From contig JAPWUP010000007.1 in assembly GCA_028275505.1 (NCBI GenBank), positions 1-53,134 on the forward strand: a DNA stretch of 53,134 nucleotides. Reading direction: 5' to 3'. Positions 26,888-35,654 of this stretch are shown one piece after another. The notes below the pieces were generated by a model that was not told the origin of the DNA, searched no databases, and was given only the letters and a program-made list of their open reading frames with translations. The stretch comes from Bryobacteraceae bacterium (GTDB lineage Bacteria; Acidobacteriota; Terriglobia; Bryobacterales; Bryobacteraceae). Position numbers and translations under genes: made by a program. The first letter of the stretch is position 1; each line of letters begins with the position of its first letter.

Positions 26888-27631
26888 ATGGCGCGAGTGG
26901 CAGAACGCCAGGTTACCGACGACATCGGCGAGCAGTTGCGGCGCGAAAACATCGTGATCCGCACGTTCGACCTCTGGAAGACGTACCTGATGGGCGAGGT
27001 GGAGATTCACGCTGTCCGCGGCGTGGACCTGGAGATCCGCAAGGGAGAATATGTCGCCATCATGGGTCCCTCGGGCTCCGGCAAATCCACGCTCATGAAC
27101 CTGATCGGATGCCTGGACACGCCCACCAGCGGACGCTACTACATCAACGGGCGACTGGTCAGCGATCTGAGCGATGACGAGCTGGCCCGCATCCGCAACA
27201 AGGAGATCGGCTTCGTGTTCCAGACCTTCAACCTCCTGCCTCGCGCCACCGCCCTGCACAACGTCGAGCTGCCTCTCATTTACGCCGGCCTGCCCAAAGA
27301 AGTTCGTATCAAACGGGCCATGGAAGCACTGCGCCAGGTGGATTTGGAAGACCGCATGTACCACAAGCCGAGCGAACTCTCGGGCGGCCAGCGCCAGCGC
27401 GTGGCTATCGCCCGCGCCCTGGTCAACAACCCTTCCATCATTCTGGCCGACGAGCCGACCGGGAACCTGGACACCGCCACCGGCAACGAAATCATGGAGA
27501 TCTTCGCACGCCTGCACCAGCAGGGCAACACCATCGTGCTCGTCACCCACGAGCACGACATCGCCATGCACGCCCACCGCGTCATTCACATCCGGGACGG
27601 CAAGATCGAGCGCGACGAACGGATCAAGTAA
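26888..27631 (+). CDS. ABC transporter ATPase, MacB/LolD/FtsE-type
   Basis: A 247-residue stand-alone nucleotide-binding subunit. Walker A is GPSGSGKST, the signature is [15 protein letters not shown], and Walker B plus the D-loop is [11 protein letters not shown]; the H-loop His lies in [26 protein letters not shown] is characteristic of the MacB/LolD/FtsE group, which drives mechanotransmission rather than import. About 20 extra residues precede the core. It lies 49 bases after the adaptor with a good GGAGGA ribosome-binding site. The permease it must pair with is not in this window. Confidence 0.94.
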   Translation: MARVAERQVTDDIGEQLRRENIVIRTFDLWKTYLMGEVEIHAVRGVDLEIRKGEYVAIMGPSGSGKSTLMNLIGCLDTPTSGRYYINGRLVSDLSDDELARIRNKEIGFVFQTFNLLPRATALHNVELPLIYAGLPKEVRIKRAMEALRQVDLEDRMYHKPSELSGGQRQRVAIARALVNNPSIILADEPTGNLDTATGNEIMEIFARLHQQGNTIVLVTHEHDIAMHAHRVIHIRDGKIERDERIK

Positions 27632-27665
27632 TTTTTGCGACCGGTTTGCCGGGATCGCGATCTCC

Positions 27666-27671
27666 TATACT
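27666..27671 (+). promoter_or_regulatory. -10 box for bacterioferritin
   Basis: TATACT lies 32 bases before the bfr ATG, placing the transcript start near 27678. There is no convincing -35 hexamer. It would let bfr be transcribed apart from the ABC genes upstream. Confidence 0.4.
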
Positions 27672-27703
27672 GGGTAAGGAAGATCCAACCGAGGAGCGTC
27701 CTC

Positions 27704-28180
27704 ATGCGCGGAAACGAAAAAGTGATCGCCGTCCTCAACGAAGCCTTGAGCGAGGAACTCACCGCCATCAGCCAGTACTTCGTCCATGCGGAAATGCAGA
27801 ACCGCGCGGGATACCGGCGCCTCTACGAGCTGATGAGGAAGTTGTCCATCCAAGAGATGAAGCACGCCGAATGGCTGATCGAGAGGATCCTCTTCCTCGA
27901 GGGTGCGCCCAAGATGACGGACTACGGGCCCCTCAAGATCGGCCAGAACGTGCGAGAGCAGCTCGAGAATGACCTCGCGCTGGAACAGGGAGCCGTCGCC
28001 ATGTACAACCGGGCTATCCAGGTGGCGCAGGAGGCGGGCGATCACGGTTCGCGCGAGCTGCTGGAGAAAATCCTGGAAGACGAAGAAGAACACACCGACT
28101 GGTTCGAAACCCAGCTCGGGCGGATCCGCGAAGTGGGCTACGAGCGGTATCTCGCCGAGCAGATTCGCAGCGACTCCTAG
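27704..28180 (+). CDS. bfr: Bacterioferritin
   Basis: A 158-residue four-helix-bundle iron-storage protein that forms a 24-subunit haem-containing shell. Ferroxidase ligands match E. coli numbering at Glu18, Tyr25, Glu51 and His54, with the remaining ones near Glu95, Glu128 and His131 in DEEEHTDW. Met52, the axial haem ligand, is present (QEMKHAEW), so it should bind haem rather than be a plain ferritin. The start at 27704 has GAGGAG (27691-27696) seven bases ahead; the longer frame upstream is spurious. No bacterioferritin-associated ferredoxin gene is adjacent. Confidence 0.96.
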   Translation: MRGNEKVIAVLNEALSEELTAISQYFVHAEMQNRAGYRRLYELMRKLSIQEMKHAEWLIERILFLEGAPKMTDYGPLKIGQNVREQLENDLALEQGAVAMYNRAIQVAQEAGDHGSRELLEKILEDEEEHTDWFETQLGRIREVGYERYLAEQIRSDS

Positions 28181-28189
28181 AGGCCGGTT

Positions 28190-28954
28190 TCAGGCCGCGG
28201 TCCACCCGCCGTCAATCGTGATAATGGACCCCGTCATGAAAGTGGAGGCGTCACTGGCCAGGTAGAGGGCCAGACAGGCGATTTCCTCCGGACGTCCAAG
28301 CCTGCCCATGGGCTGCCGCGCACGCAACTCCGCCCGCACCTTTTCCTTCTCGTGTTTGTGATAGCGCTCGAGGTAATCCTCGACAAAAGGCGTCTCCACC
28401 GTGCCGGGGCAAATGCAATTGACGCGCAGTTGCGTGGGATAGTCCACGGCGAGCTGCCGCGTCATGGCCACGACCGCGCCTTTGGTCGCGCAATAAGCGA
28501 ACCGTTGCTTGACCCCGACCAGTCCCGCGACCGAGCCGATGTTGATGATGACCCCGCGCGCAGCGAGTAATAGCGGCAGCGCGGCCCGCGTGACCAGAAA
28601 CATTCCTTCCACGTTGACCCGGAACAGACGCCGGAAGTCCTCCAGGGAGGTTTGCTCGATGCTGCCCACCAGCCCGATGCCGGCGTTGTTGACCAGCACG
28701 TCGAGACGATCGAGCTGGGTCATGGCGGCGGCCACCTGATCCTCGGAAGTGATGTCGCAGACAAGGGCACGCGCCCGCGGCAGCTCGGCAGCCAGCGCTT
28801 CGGCCCGGGCTCGGTCAATGTCCATGATCAGCACGTCCGCGCCGGCCTGGGCGAACAAACGCACCGTGGCTTCGCCAATCCCGCGCGCTCCGCCCGTCAC
28901 CAAAGCCACTTTGCCGTCCAGACGAAAGGGGTCAGCCTGCATCGCTGTTAGCAT
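28190..28954 (-). CDS. Short-chain dehydrogenase/reductase (classical SDR)
   Basis: A 254-residue NAD(P)-dependent oxidoreductase. The cofactor motif TGGARGIG is at 20-27, NNAG at 89-92, and the catalytic triad is Ser141, Tyr154 and Lys158 (YCATK). The C-terminus has GSIITIDGGWTAA. The acidic MDID at the end of beta-2 suggests NAD rather than NADP. Sequence style is close to sugar-acid or 3-oxoacyl reductases, so the substrate is open. Start may be 28954 or the in-frame ATG at 28942; neither has a clear ribosome-binding site. It converges with bfr and follows the antiporter on the same strand. Confidence 0.92.
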   Translation of the reverse strand: MLTAMQADPFRLDGKVALVTGGARGIGEATVRLFAQAGADVLIMDIDRARAEALAAELPRARALVCDITSEDQVAAAMTQLDRLDVLVNNAGIGLVGSIEQTSLEDFRRLFRVNVEGMFLVTRAALPLLLAARGVIINIGSVAGLVGVKQRFAYCATKGAVVAMTRQLAVDYPTQLRVNCICPGTVETPFVEDYLERYHKHEKEKVRAELRARQPMGRLGRPEEIACLALYLASDASTFMTGSIITIDGGWTAA

Positions 28955-28972
28955 AACGCGGGCGAGTTCGGC

Positions 28973-30610
28973 TCAGTGCCGCAACGAAAGCGCTTCCAGC
29001 GTCTCGCGCGCCAGCTCGCGGCCGACGACGACCTCCTCGCTCACCACGCGGTCCGAGCCGGCTTCCGTGAGGGACTCACGGTGGACGTGGTAGCGTGCCC
29101 GTGCAATGACCGGCGCGCGTCCCGCCAGTCGCCGGGCCTGCGCGATAACGTTGCGGGCCGTGACGGGATCCGGAACGGTCACCACGATGGCTCTGGCCCG
29201 CGGCGCTCCGGCCCGTTCCAGGATTTCCTGCTGGGTGGCGTCGCCGTATTCGATGGGCAGGTCGGGCGAACTGCCGGCCGCGGTTCTGGGATTGAGGTCC
29301 ACCACCACTACCATCACGCCGGCTTGGCACAAGCGTTCGGCGACCTGCTGCCCGGCGGGGCCAAAACCGATGACGACCACGTGATCGCGCCAGCGACTCC
29401 CGTGGAATTCCGCCGGCAGTTGGCTGAGGCCCCGCTTTTCCTGCATGCGCTGGGCGATGCGCGCCGCTAGCGCCGTCAGCGGCGGGCTCAGCACCAAGCT
29501 GAGTACTGATACTGACAACAGCAGGCGGAACAGCCCGTCTTCCAGCAAGCCGGAGCGGCGAGCGTGTTCCAGGAGCACGAACGAAAACTCGCCTGCCTGC
29601 GCCAGCCAGAAACCCGCGCGAAGGCCATCGGCTGCCGTCATGCGCAAAGCGATCCCGGCCGCCACGACGACGCCAACTTTGACGAGTACCAACGCCACCC
29701 ACAGCAATGCGACCCAAGCGGCGCTGCGCCAATCCGACACCCCCGCCAGCATCCCCGCCGAGGTAAAGAACAGCGGCAGAAACGCGGCGCGCAGCGGGAT
29801 CACGTCGGCGCGGATCTGCTCAGCCAGCAAGCATTCGGAGAGGATGATGCCCGCCGCGAAGGCGCCCAACACCGCGGAGAGTCCCAGCGCGTGGGACACC
29901 CAACTCGAACCCAGGCAAACCACGGCGGACAGCAGCACTGGCAAATCGCGGTTCCGCAACCCGGCAGCCCGCAGCAACAGAGCGGGCGCCACCCAGCTCA
30001 TGAGAACCCACAGGGCCACCAGGAAACTCACCGCTTTGGCCAGCGCCCATACCAGCGAACGGAGACCATCGCCGCCCGTCTGCGGCCCCGCCAGCAACGG
30101 GACCAGCAGCATGGCGGGGACCACCGCCAGATCCTGCATCAAGCTGACGCCAAGCGCGGCGCGGCCATGCCCGCTATCCAGCTCGCTGCGGTCGGAGATC
30201 AGACGCATCACCACAGTCGTGCTGCTCATCGCCGCCGCGGCGCCTACGATCACGGCCGAAGGCGCCGGCAGTCCCAAAGCTCGCCCCAAGGCAGCCACCA
30301 CAGCCAGGGTGCCCAGAATCTGCGCCAAGCCCAACCAGATCACCCGCGGACCCAGTGCCCGCAGGCGCGTCATGGAAAACTCCAGGCCGATGGTGAACAG
30401 CAACATCGCCACGCCGATTTCGGCCAGCATGCGAACGGCGTCCTGACCCGCGGCCCGCAACAGATAAGGCGAAAGCAACACGCCGGCCAGCAGGTAACCC
30501 GTGATGGCGTTCTGGCCCACGCGCTGCGCCAGCAGTCCGAACAGGGTCGCCGCCCCCAGCAGGATCAGAATCTGGGCGAGGATGCTCCAGCCGTCCATGT
30601 CCCTTGTCAT
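28973..30610 (-). CDS. KefB-type cation:proton antiporter (CPA2) with RCK_N domain
   Basis: A 545-residue membrane protein. About 12 hydrophobic segments fill residues 1-385 (for example ILILLGAATLFGLLAQ and ITGYLLAGVLLSPYLL), as in the Na/H exchanger domain. A cytosolic Rossmann RCK_N domain follows from about 410 (VVVIGFGPAGQQVAERL, VVVVDLNPR, then IEYGDATQQEILERAG). It ends without an RCK_C domain. Such proteins export K+ or Na+ in exchange for protons and are gated by nucleotides. ATG 30610 is used; 30598 is also possible. It is divergent from sulfatase 2 across 93 bases. Confidence 0.93.
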   Translation of the reverse strand: MTRDMDGWSILAQILILLGAATLFGLLAQRVGQNAITGYLLAGVLLSPYLLRAAGQDAVRMLAEIGVAMLLFTIGLEFSMTRLRALGPRVIWLGLAQILGTLAVVAALGRALGLPAPSAVIVGAAAAMSSTTVVMRLISDRSELDSGHGRAALGVSLMQDLAVVPAMLLVPLLAGPQTGGDGLRSLVWALAKAVSFLVALWVLMSWVAPALLLRAAGLRNRDLPVLLSAVVCLGSSWVSHALGLSAVLGAFAAGIILSECLLAEQIRADVIPLRAAFLPLFFTSAGMLAGVSDWRSAAWVALLWVALVLVKVGVVVAAGIALRMTAADGLRAGFWLAQAGEFSFVLLEHARRSGLLEDGLFRLLLSVSVLSLVLSPPLTALAARIAQRMQEKRGLSQLPAEFHGSRWRDHVVVIGFGPAGQQVAERLCQAGVMVVVVDLNPRTAAGSSPDLPIEYGDATQQEILERAGAPRARAIVVTVPDPVTARNVIAQARRLAGRAPVIARARYHVHRESLTEAGSDRVVSEEVVVGRELARETLEALSLRH

Positions 30611-30703
30611 CGTACTGCGCGCGAACGCGGCGTGGCGCAGTACAGTACAATACGCAAGTCATCACGCAGCTCAGCCGTTCAACGGAAACAGGAGGCAACC
30701 CAA

Positions 30704-32233
30704 ATGCACCGGCGCGCATTCCTCGAACAGGCAGGCGCAGGATTGCTGGCAGGTTTGTGGCCGGCGCTGGCCCAAACGCAGGGCGAGCGCCCTAACATCG
30801 TTCTCATCTACGCTGACGATCTCGGCTACGGCGACGTGAGCTGCTACGGGGCCCGCCGCATCAAGACGCCCAACATTGACCGGCTTGCGGCCAGCGGCAT
30901 TCGCTTCGTGCACGCCCACTCGCCTGCAGCCACCTGCACGCCATCGCGCTACGCGTTGCTCACGGGCGAGTACGCCTGGCGGCGCAAGGGGACAGGCGTG
31001 CTGCCGGGCGATGCGGCCCTGATCATCGAACCGGGCAGGCCCACTCTGCCGGGCGTGCTCAAACGGCAGGGTTACGCGACCGGCGTGGTAGGCAAGTGGC
31101 ATCTGGGGCTGGGATCGGGCAACGTGAACTGGAACGCCGAGATCAAGCCCGGCCCGCTGGAAATCGGCTTCGATTACGCTTTCATCATGCCGGCCACGGG
31201 CGACCGCGTGCCGTGCGTCTACGTGGAAAACCACCGCGTAGTCAACCTGGATCCGAACGACCCCATCGAGGTCAGCTATGAGAAACCTTTCCCCGGCGAG
31301 CCTACGGGCAGGACCCACCCGCATCTCCTTCGGATGCATCCCAGCCACGGGCACGACATGGCCATCGTCAACGGCATCAGCCGCATCGGCTACATGCGCG
31401 GCGGCAAGAAAGCCTTGTGGAAGGACGAAGAGATGGCCGACGTGTTCACGGAAAAGGCCATTCAGTTCATCGAAAAGCACCGCAGCGGCCCGTTCTTCCT
31501 GTACTTCGCAACTCACGACATCCACGTGCCGCGCGTGCCGCATCCGCGCTTTGCGGGCAAATCGGGCATGGGGCCGCGAGGCGACGCGATCCTGCAACTG
31601 GACTCGTGTGTGGGGCGGATTCTCGAGACGCTCGACAAGCACGGCCTAACGCGCAATACGCTCGTGATCTTCACCAGCGACAACGGCCCCGTGGTGGACG
31701 ACGGCTACAAGGACGAGGCGGTGGAGAAACTGGGCGACCACAAGCCCTGGGGGCCGTGGCGCGGCGGAAAGTACAGCATTTTCGAGGCGGGTACGCGCGT
31801 GCCTTTCCTGGTGCGCTGGCCCGCTCGCATCGAGCGTCGCATGGACTCGCCTGCTCTGATCAGCCAGATTGACCTGTTCCATACGCTGGCGTTCCTCACT
31901 GGCGGAAAACTGGAAGACGAGGCGGCGCCCGATAGCTTCAATCTGATTTCGGCGCTCCTCGGACGAGACCCACAGGGTCGGCCGCACCTGGTCGAGCAGG
32001 CGGGGACGCTATCGGTGATCGTGGGCCGCTGGAAGTACGTGGCGCCCAGCAAGGGACCGAAGATCAACAAGAACGTGAACATCGAGCTGGGCAACGATCC
32101 CGAGCCGCAGCTTTATGATCTGGAGACAGATCCGGGCGAGCGGAACAACGTAGCGGCACAATTCCCGGACAAGGTGGCCGAGCTGGCCGCCCTCTTGGAG
32201 CAGATCCGGCGCTCCCCGCGGACGCGCCCGTGA
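30704..32233 (+). CDS. Formylglycine-dependent sulfatase 2 (arylsulfatase A-like)
   Basis: A 509-residue exported sulfatase. Start 30704 has a perfect AGGAGG (30690-30695) eight bases upstream; the much longer open frame antisense to the antiporter is not coding. The N-terminus MHRRAFLEQAGAGLLAG is a Tat-like signal. Key blocks: YADDLGYGDVS (metal), Cys78 in CTPSR (formylglycine), GKWHLG, THDIHVPR and FTSDNGPV. Its active-site blocks differ from sulfatase 1, so the two likely act on different sulfated positions. It directly precedes receptor 2, which may import the same glycan. Confidence 0.94.
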   Translation: MHRRAFLEQAGAGLLAGLWPALAQTQGERPNIVLIYADDLGYGDVSCYGARRIKTPNIDRLAASGIRFVHAHSPAATCTPSRYALLTGEYAWRRKGTGVLPGDAALIIEPGRPTLPGVLKRQGYATGVVGKWHLGLGSGNVNWNAEIKPGPLEIGFDYAFIMPATGDRVPCVYVENHRVVNLDPNDPIEVSYEKPFPGEPTGRTHPHLLRMHPSHGHDMAIVNGISRIGYMRGGKKALWKDEEMADVFTEKAIQFIEKHRSGPFFLYFATHDIHVPRVPHPRFAGKSGMGPRGDAILQLDSCVGRILETLDKHGLTRNTLVIFTSDNGPVVDDGYKDEAVEKLGDHKPWGPWRGGKYSIFEAGTRVPFLVRWPARIERRMDSPALISQIDLFHTLAFLTGGKLEDEAAPDSFNLISALLGRDPQGRPHLVEQAGTLSVIVGRWKYVAPSKGPKINKNVNIELGNDPEPQLYDLETDPGERNNVAAQFPDKVAELAALLEQIRRSPRTRP

Positions 32234-32365
32234 GGGCCATCCGCCCCAACAGCGGGCTGCGGTTGGCGCGAGGTTCTGGCTCCGGCGTTGCCGGCTTCTT
32301 AATCGTGGCGGTGTGGTAAGCTTTCTCCGCAGCCACATCGTGGCAGGCTCAACCAAGGGGGTAAA

Positions 32366-32401
32366 CAGGAGGGAAGCATGCGAAACGTCGCATGAACAGC
32401 T
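32366..32401 (+). other. Interrupted start of receptor 2: strong RBS, ATG and in-frame TGA
   Basis: AGGAGG (32368-32373) precedes an ATG at 32378-32380 at proper spacing. The frame reads MRNVA, then TGA (32393-32395), then TALTAIVPAAVLWAQG, running on into the receptor. Together, apart from the TGA, they make a normal signal peptide with a positive start and a hydrophobic core. Confidence 0.7.
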
Positions 32402-35400
32402 TTGACGGCGATCGTGCCCGCGGCCGTTTTGTGGGCCCAAGGCACAGTGACCATTTTCGGCACGATCACGGATTCCACCGGAGCCGTGGTTCCTGGGGCG
32501 CGCGTGGTCGTGCGCAATGTGCAAACGGGGTTGGAGCGAGAAACCCGGACCAACGAAGCGGGCGGTTACGTAGTCAGCCAGTTGCCCGTCGGCGTTTACA
32601 CCGTCACGGCGGAGGCGGCCGGTTTCAAGAGCGGGGTGCAGGAAAACATCCGCGTACAGGTGGATGAAAACCGGCGGGTGGATTTCCGGCTCGAGGTTGG
32701 GGCGGTTACGGAAAGCATCACGGTCGAAGCCGCCATCGCACAGGTGGAGACCCGGGAGGGCACGCTCAAGGAAGTCGTGGACGCGGAGCGAATCGTCGAG
32801 CTGCCCCTCAACGGGCGGAACGCCATCGAGCTGCAATACCTGGTGGCAGGCGTAGGCGGGCGGACTGATCGCGACCAGCAGCAAAATCCTTCCGTGTCCA
32901 TCAATGGTTCGCGCACCAATGCGAACAATTACGTGCTGGACGGGGGCGATAACCACGATCCTTACTTCAACAGCCCGGCAGCTTTCCCGAACCCCGACGC
33001 CCTCCAGGAATTCAGCATCCAGACGAACGCCTACTCGGCGGACCGCGGCCGGAACGCCGGAATCATCATGAGCGCGGTGACCAAGTCGGGCACCAATCAG
33101 CTCCACGGCTCGCTCTTCGAGTTTCTGAGGAACGAAAAACTCAATGCGCGCAACTTCTTTGCCGTGAGCGTGCCGCCCTTCAAGCGGAACCAATATGGCG
33201 GTACGCTGGGAGGCCCGATCCGCAAGAACAAATTGTTCTACTTCACGTCCTATCAAGGGACGCGTGAACGCAGCGCGCCCGGATCGCTGACGGCGACGGT
33301 GCTAAGTCAGGCCCAGCGACAGGGCGACTTTTCCGAGATCCTGCCACGAACGTTGCGGGATCCGCAAGGCGGTCTGTTCCCGGGCAATATCATTCCCAGG
33401 AGCCGCCTCCACCCTGCCTCCCTGAAGTTCCTGGAGGAGTTCATTCCCTTGCCCAACCGCCCCGGCAACCTCTACAGCTTCGCCAGCCAGCAGAAGGTGG
33501 ATGATGAGCAAGTCATCGTCAAGGTGGACTATAACCCCAGCGAGGCTCATCGGTTCTACGGGCGGCTCCTTTACAACTACGATTACACGGACCAGGCCGT
33601 GGGTAACGTACCCGGTTTCCTGGCGGGCATTGATTACAGGAACTGGAACTGGGTCGCCAATCACACTTACACGATCAGTCCGTCCGTCCTCAACGTAGCG
33701 AGCTTCAGTTTCGCGGACATTGACCGCGTTCAGATCCCCGTAGTTCCGAAGAATCTTACCTGGATGGATCTGGGCGCCAACTTTACGCGGGCTGCGGAGG
33801 GCACCTATCCGGCGGGTCATGATACCAACGTGCAGGGCTACTTCAACGCGTTTTCGCGGTTCCCTCTTAACCACTTCCGCCAGAACTATGCCGTGACGGA
33901 CACGTTATCCATGAGCCGCGGCGTGCACTATCTGCGGGTGGGAGGCGAGCTGCGACGGTCGCTCCTGAACTTGCAGGAACTGTTTCGCTGCGATCCTTAC
34001 GTGCTTTTCCGCAACCAGTTCACCGGAGACGCCGCCGGGGACTTTCTGCTGGGCCGCCCGTCGCAAATCCAGCAGATTGCCGAGACCAGCAACAAACCGC
34101 GGGCCTGGGAAGTGGCTTTGTTCGTGCAGGATGACTGGAAGCCGGCGCGTCGTTTGTCCCTGAACCTGGGCGTGCGGTGGGAGCCGTTTCTGCCCTTCGT
34201 GGATGTAACCGACAAGTTCGCGCAGGTGCGGCTCGGTTACCAGTCCAAACGTTTCCCCACAGCGCCGCCGGGAGTGGTCTTCGCTGGCGATCCGGGAGTG
34301 CCGCGCGCCCTGATTCGTTCCCGCTGGCTCGACTTGGGCCCGCGCTTCGGTTTTGCCTGGGACCTTTTCGGAACCGGGCGGACAGCGCTGCGCGGCGGCT
34401 ATGGTATTTTCTACGCCAAGATCCGGCAGCAAGCTCACAACCAGATCTCGACCGCCCAGCCTTTCTCTATCAAGTTGACCATTGACGCGCCGCCCCTGGG
34501 CTTGAACAATCCTTACAGCGAAACCGGGAATCCGTTCCCGTTCCGGGCACCGGGCAACGCGCAGGAGGCGGAAAAATACCGCTGGGTCCTGCCCATGGAG
34601 CTCCAGCAGTGGAACGTGGATTTTCGCAACGCGATCGTGCAGCAGTGGAATCTCAATCTCCAGCAGCAACTCGGGGCCAGCTATGTAGTTACTTTGGCGT
34701 ACGTGGGCAGCAAAGGCAATCACTTGTACATGCAAAATCAGGCCAACCCAGGCATCTACGGCAGACCCGGCAATCTGAACCAGCGCCGGCCGCTCTACCC
34801 CATATTTGGCTCCATCATTGACATGAGCTCGCAAGGCAACTCGACTTACCATGCCTTCCAGGCGACCCTGAACAAACGGCTCAGCCGGGGCTTTACCGTG
34901 CTGGCCAACTACACCTTCGGCAAGTTGCTCGACGACGCGTCCAGCGACGGGGACGGCCCCGCCAACCCGTGGAACATTGCAGCCGAGAAGGGCCATTCGG
35001 ACTTCGACATCACCCAGAGATTTGTCGCCTCTTACATCTGGCTGCTGCCCATATTGCGGAGAGGCCATCCGGTCTTGCGGAGCGTACTGGGCGACTGGGA
35101 GCTCAACGGCATCATCGTGCTCGAGACCGGTCGCTGGCTCACCGTTGTTTCAGGTCAGGACCGTTCCGGGACAGGGGTCAACGAGGATCGTGCGGATGTG
35201 GTGGGCGACTGGCGCTTGCCGTCCAATCGCAGCCGGAACGAGCGCATCGCGCGCTGGTTCAACACGGACGCTTTCGCAGTAAATGCTGCGGGCACCTTCG
35301 GCACCGCGGGGCGCAACATCATCCCCGGGCCGGGGCAGGTGGACGTCACCTTCGGCCTGTTCAAGAATTTTGCGGTCCGGGAGGGCCATCGTTTGCAGTT

Positions 35401-35539
35401 CCGCGCGGAGCTCTTCAACGCTCTCAATCGCGTCAACCTCGGCAATCCAAACATGAACCGTTCCTCGGGCAACTTCGGCCGCATTACCTCGGCCGGAGCG
35501 CCGCGGGTCGTGCAGCTTGCTTTGAAGTACTCGTTCTGA
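32402..35539 (+). CDS. Oar-type TonB-dependent receptor 2
   Basis: The open part is 1045 residues from a TTG at 32402; the natural start is probably the ATG at 32378, cut off by an in-frame TGA. It has a carboxypeptidase-regulatory domain (FGTITDSTGAVVPGARV, GVYTVTAEAAGF), a plug (NGSRTNANNYVLDGGD, SADRGRNAGIIMS) and a large barrel ending ALKYSF. It has almost no cysteine (one near RCDPYVLF), unlike receptor 1. Without the first residues the signal lacks its basic n-region and export would be poor. It lies between sulfatase 2 and a Gfo/Idh plus TIM-barrel pair, suggesting uptake of a sugar that these process. It could be a recent pseudogene or a sequence error. Confidence 0.88.
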   Translation: MTAIVPAAVLWAQGTVTIFGTITDSTGAVVPGARVVVRNVQTGLERETRTNEAGGYVVSQLPVGVYTVTAEAAGFKSGVQENIRVQVDENRRVDFRLEVGAVTESITVEAAIAQVETREGTLKEVVDAERIVELPLNGRNAIELQYLVAGVGGRTDRDQQQNPSVSINGSRTNANNYVLDGGDNHDPYFNSPAAFPNPDALQEFSIQTNAYSADRGRNAGIIMSAVTKSGTNQLHGSLFEFLRNEKLNARNFFAVSVPPFKRNQYGGTLGGPIRKNKLFYFTSYQGTRERSAPGSLTATVLSQAQRQGDFSEILPRTLRDPQGGLFPGNIIPRSRLHPASLKFLEEFIPLPNRPGNLYSFASQQKVDDEQVIVKVDYNPSEAHRFYGRLLYNYDYTDQAVGNVPGFLAGIDYRNWNWVANHTYTISPSVLNVASFSFADIDRVQIPVVPKNLTWMDLGANFTRAAEGTYPAGHDTNVQGYFNAFSRFPLNHFRQNYAVTDTLSMSRGVHYLRVGGELRRSLLNLQELFRCDPYVLFRNQFTGDAAGDFLLGRPSQIQQIAETSNKPRAWEVALFVQDDWKPARRLSLNLGVRWEPFLPFVDVTDKFAQVRLGYQSKRFPTAPPGVVFAGDPGVPRALIRSRWLDLGPRFGFAWDLFGTGRTALRGGYGIFYAKIRQQAHNQISTAQPFSIKLTIDAPPLGLNNPYSETGNPFPFRAPGNAQEAEKYRWVLPMELQQWNVDFRNAIVQQWNLNLQQQLGASYVVTLAYVGSKGNHLYMQNQANPGIYGRPGNLNQRRPLYPIFGSIIDMSSQGNSTYHAFQATLNKRLSRGFTVLANYTFGKLLDDASSDGDGPANPWNIAAEKGHSDFDITQRFVASYIWLLPILRRGHPVLRSVLGDWELNGIIVLETGRWLTVVSGQDRSGTGVNEDRADVVGDWRLPSNRSRNERIARWFNTDAFAVNAAGTFGTAGRNIIPGPGQVDVTFGLFKNFAVREGHRLQFRAELFNALNRVNLGNPNMNRSSGNFGRITSAGAPRVVQLALKYSF

Positions 35540-35654
35540 ACTCCGCGTCCGGCTGGGACCGAGGGGGCGGCCTTGCTTCCCGCCACGGGCTTGTTGTATG
35601 TCTGGATGCGTCGCCTCGGCGATCCCGAAAACCGGAAGCGGAAAGGACAAGGCT

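Noticed and set aside
29564-30703. Long N-terminal extension of sulfatase 2
   Set aside because: It is antisense to the antiporter, very rich in Gln, His and Arg, and a perfect ribosome-binding site marks the true ATG at 30704.
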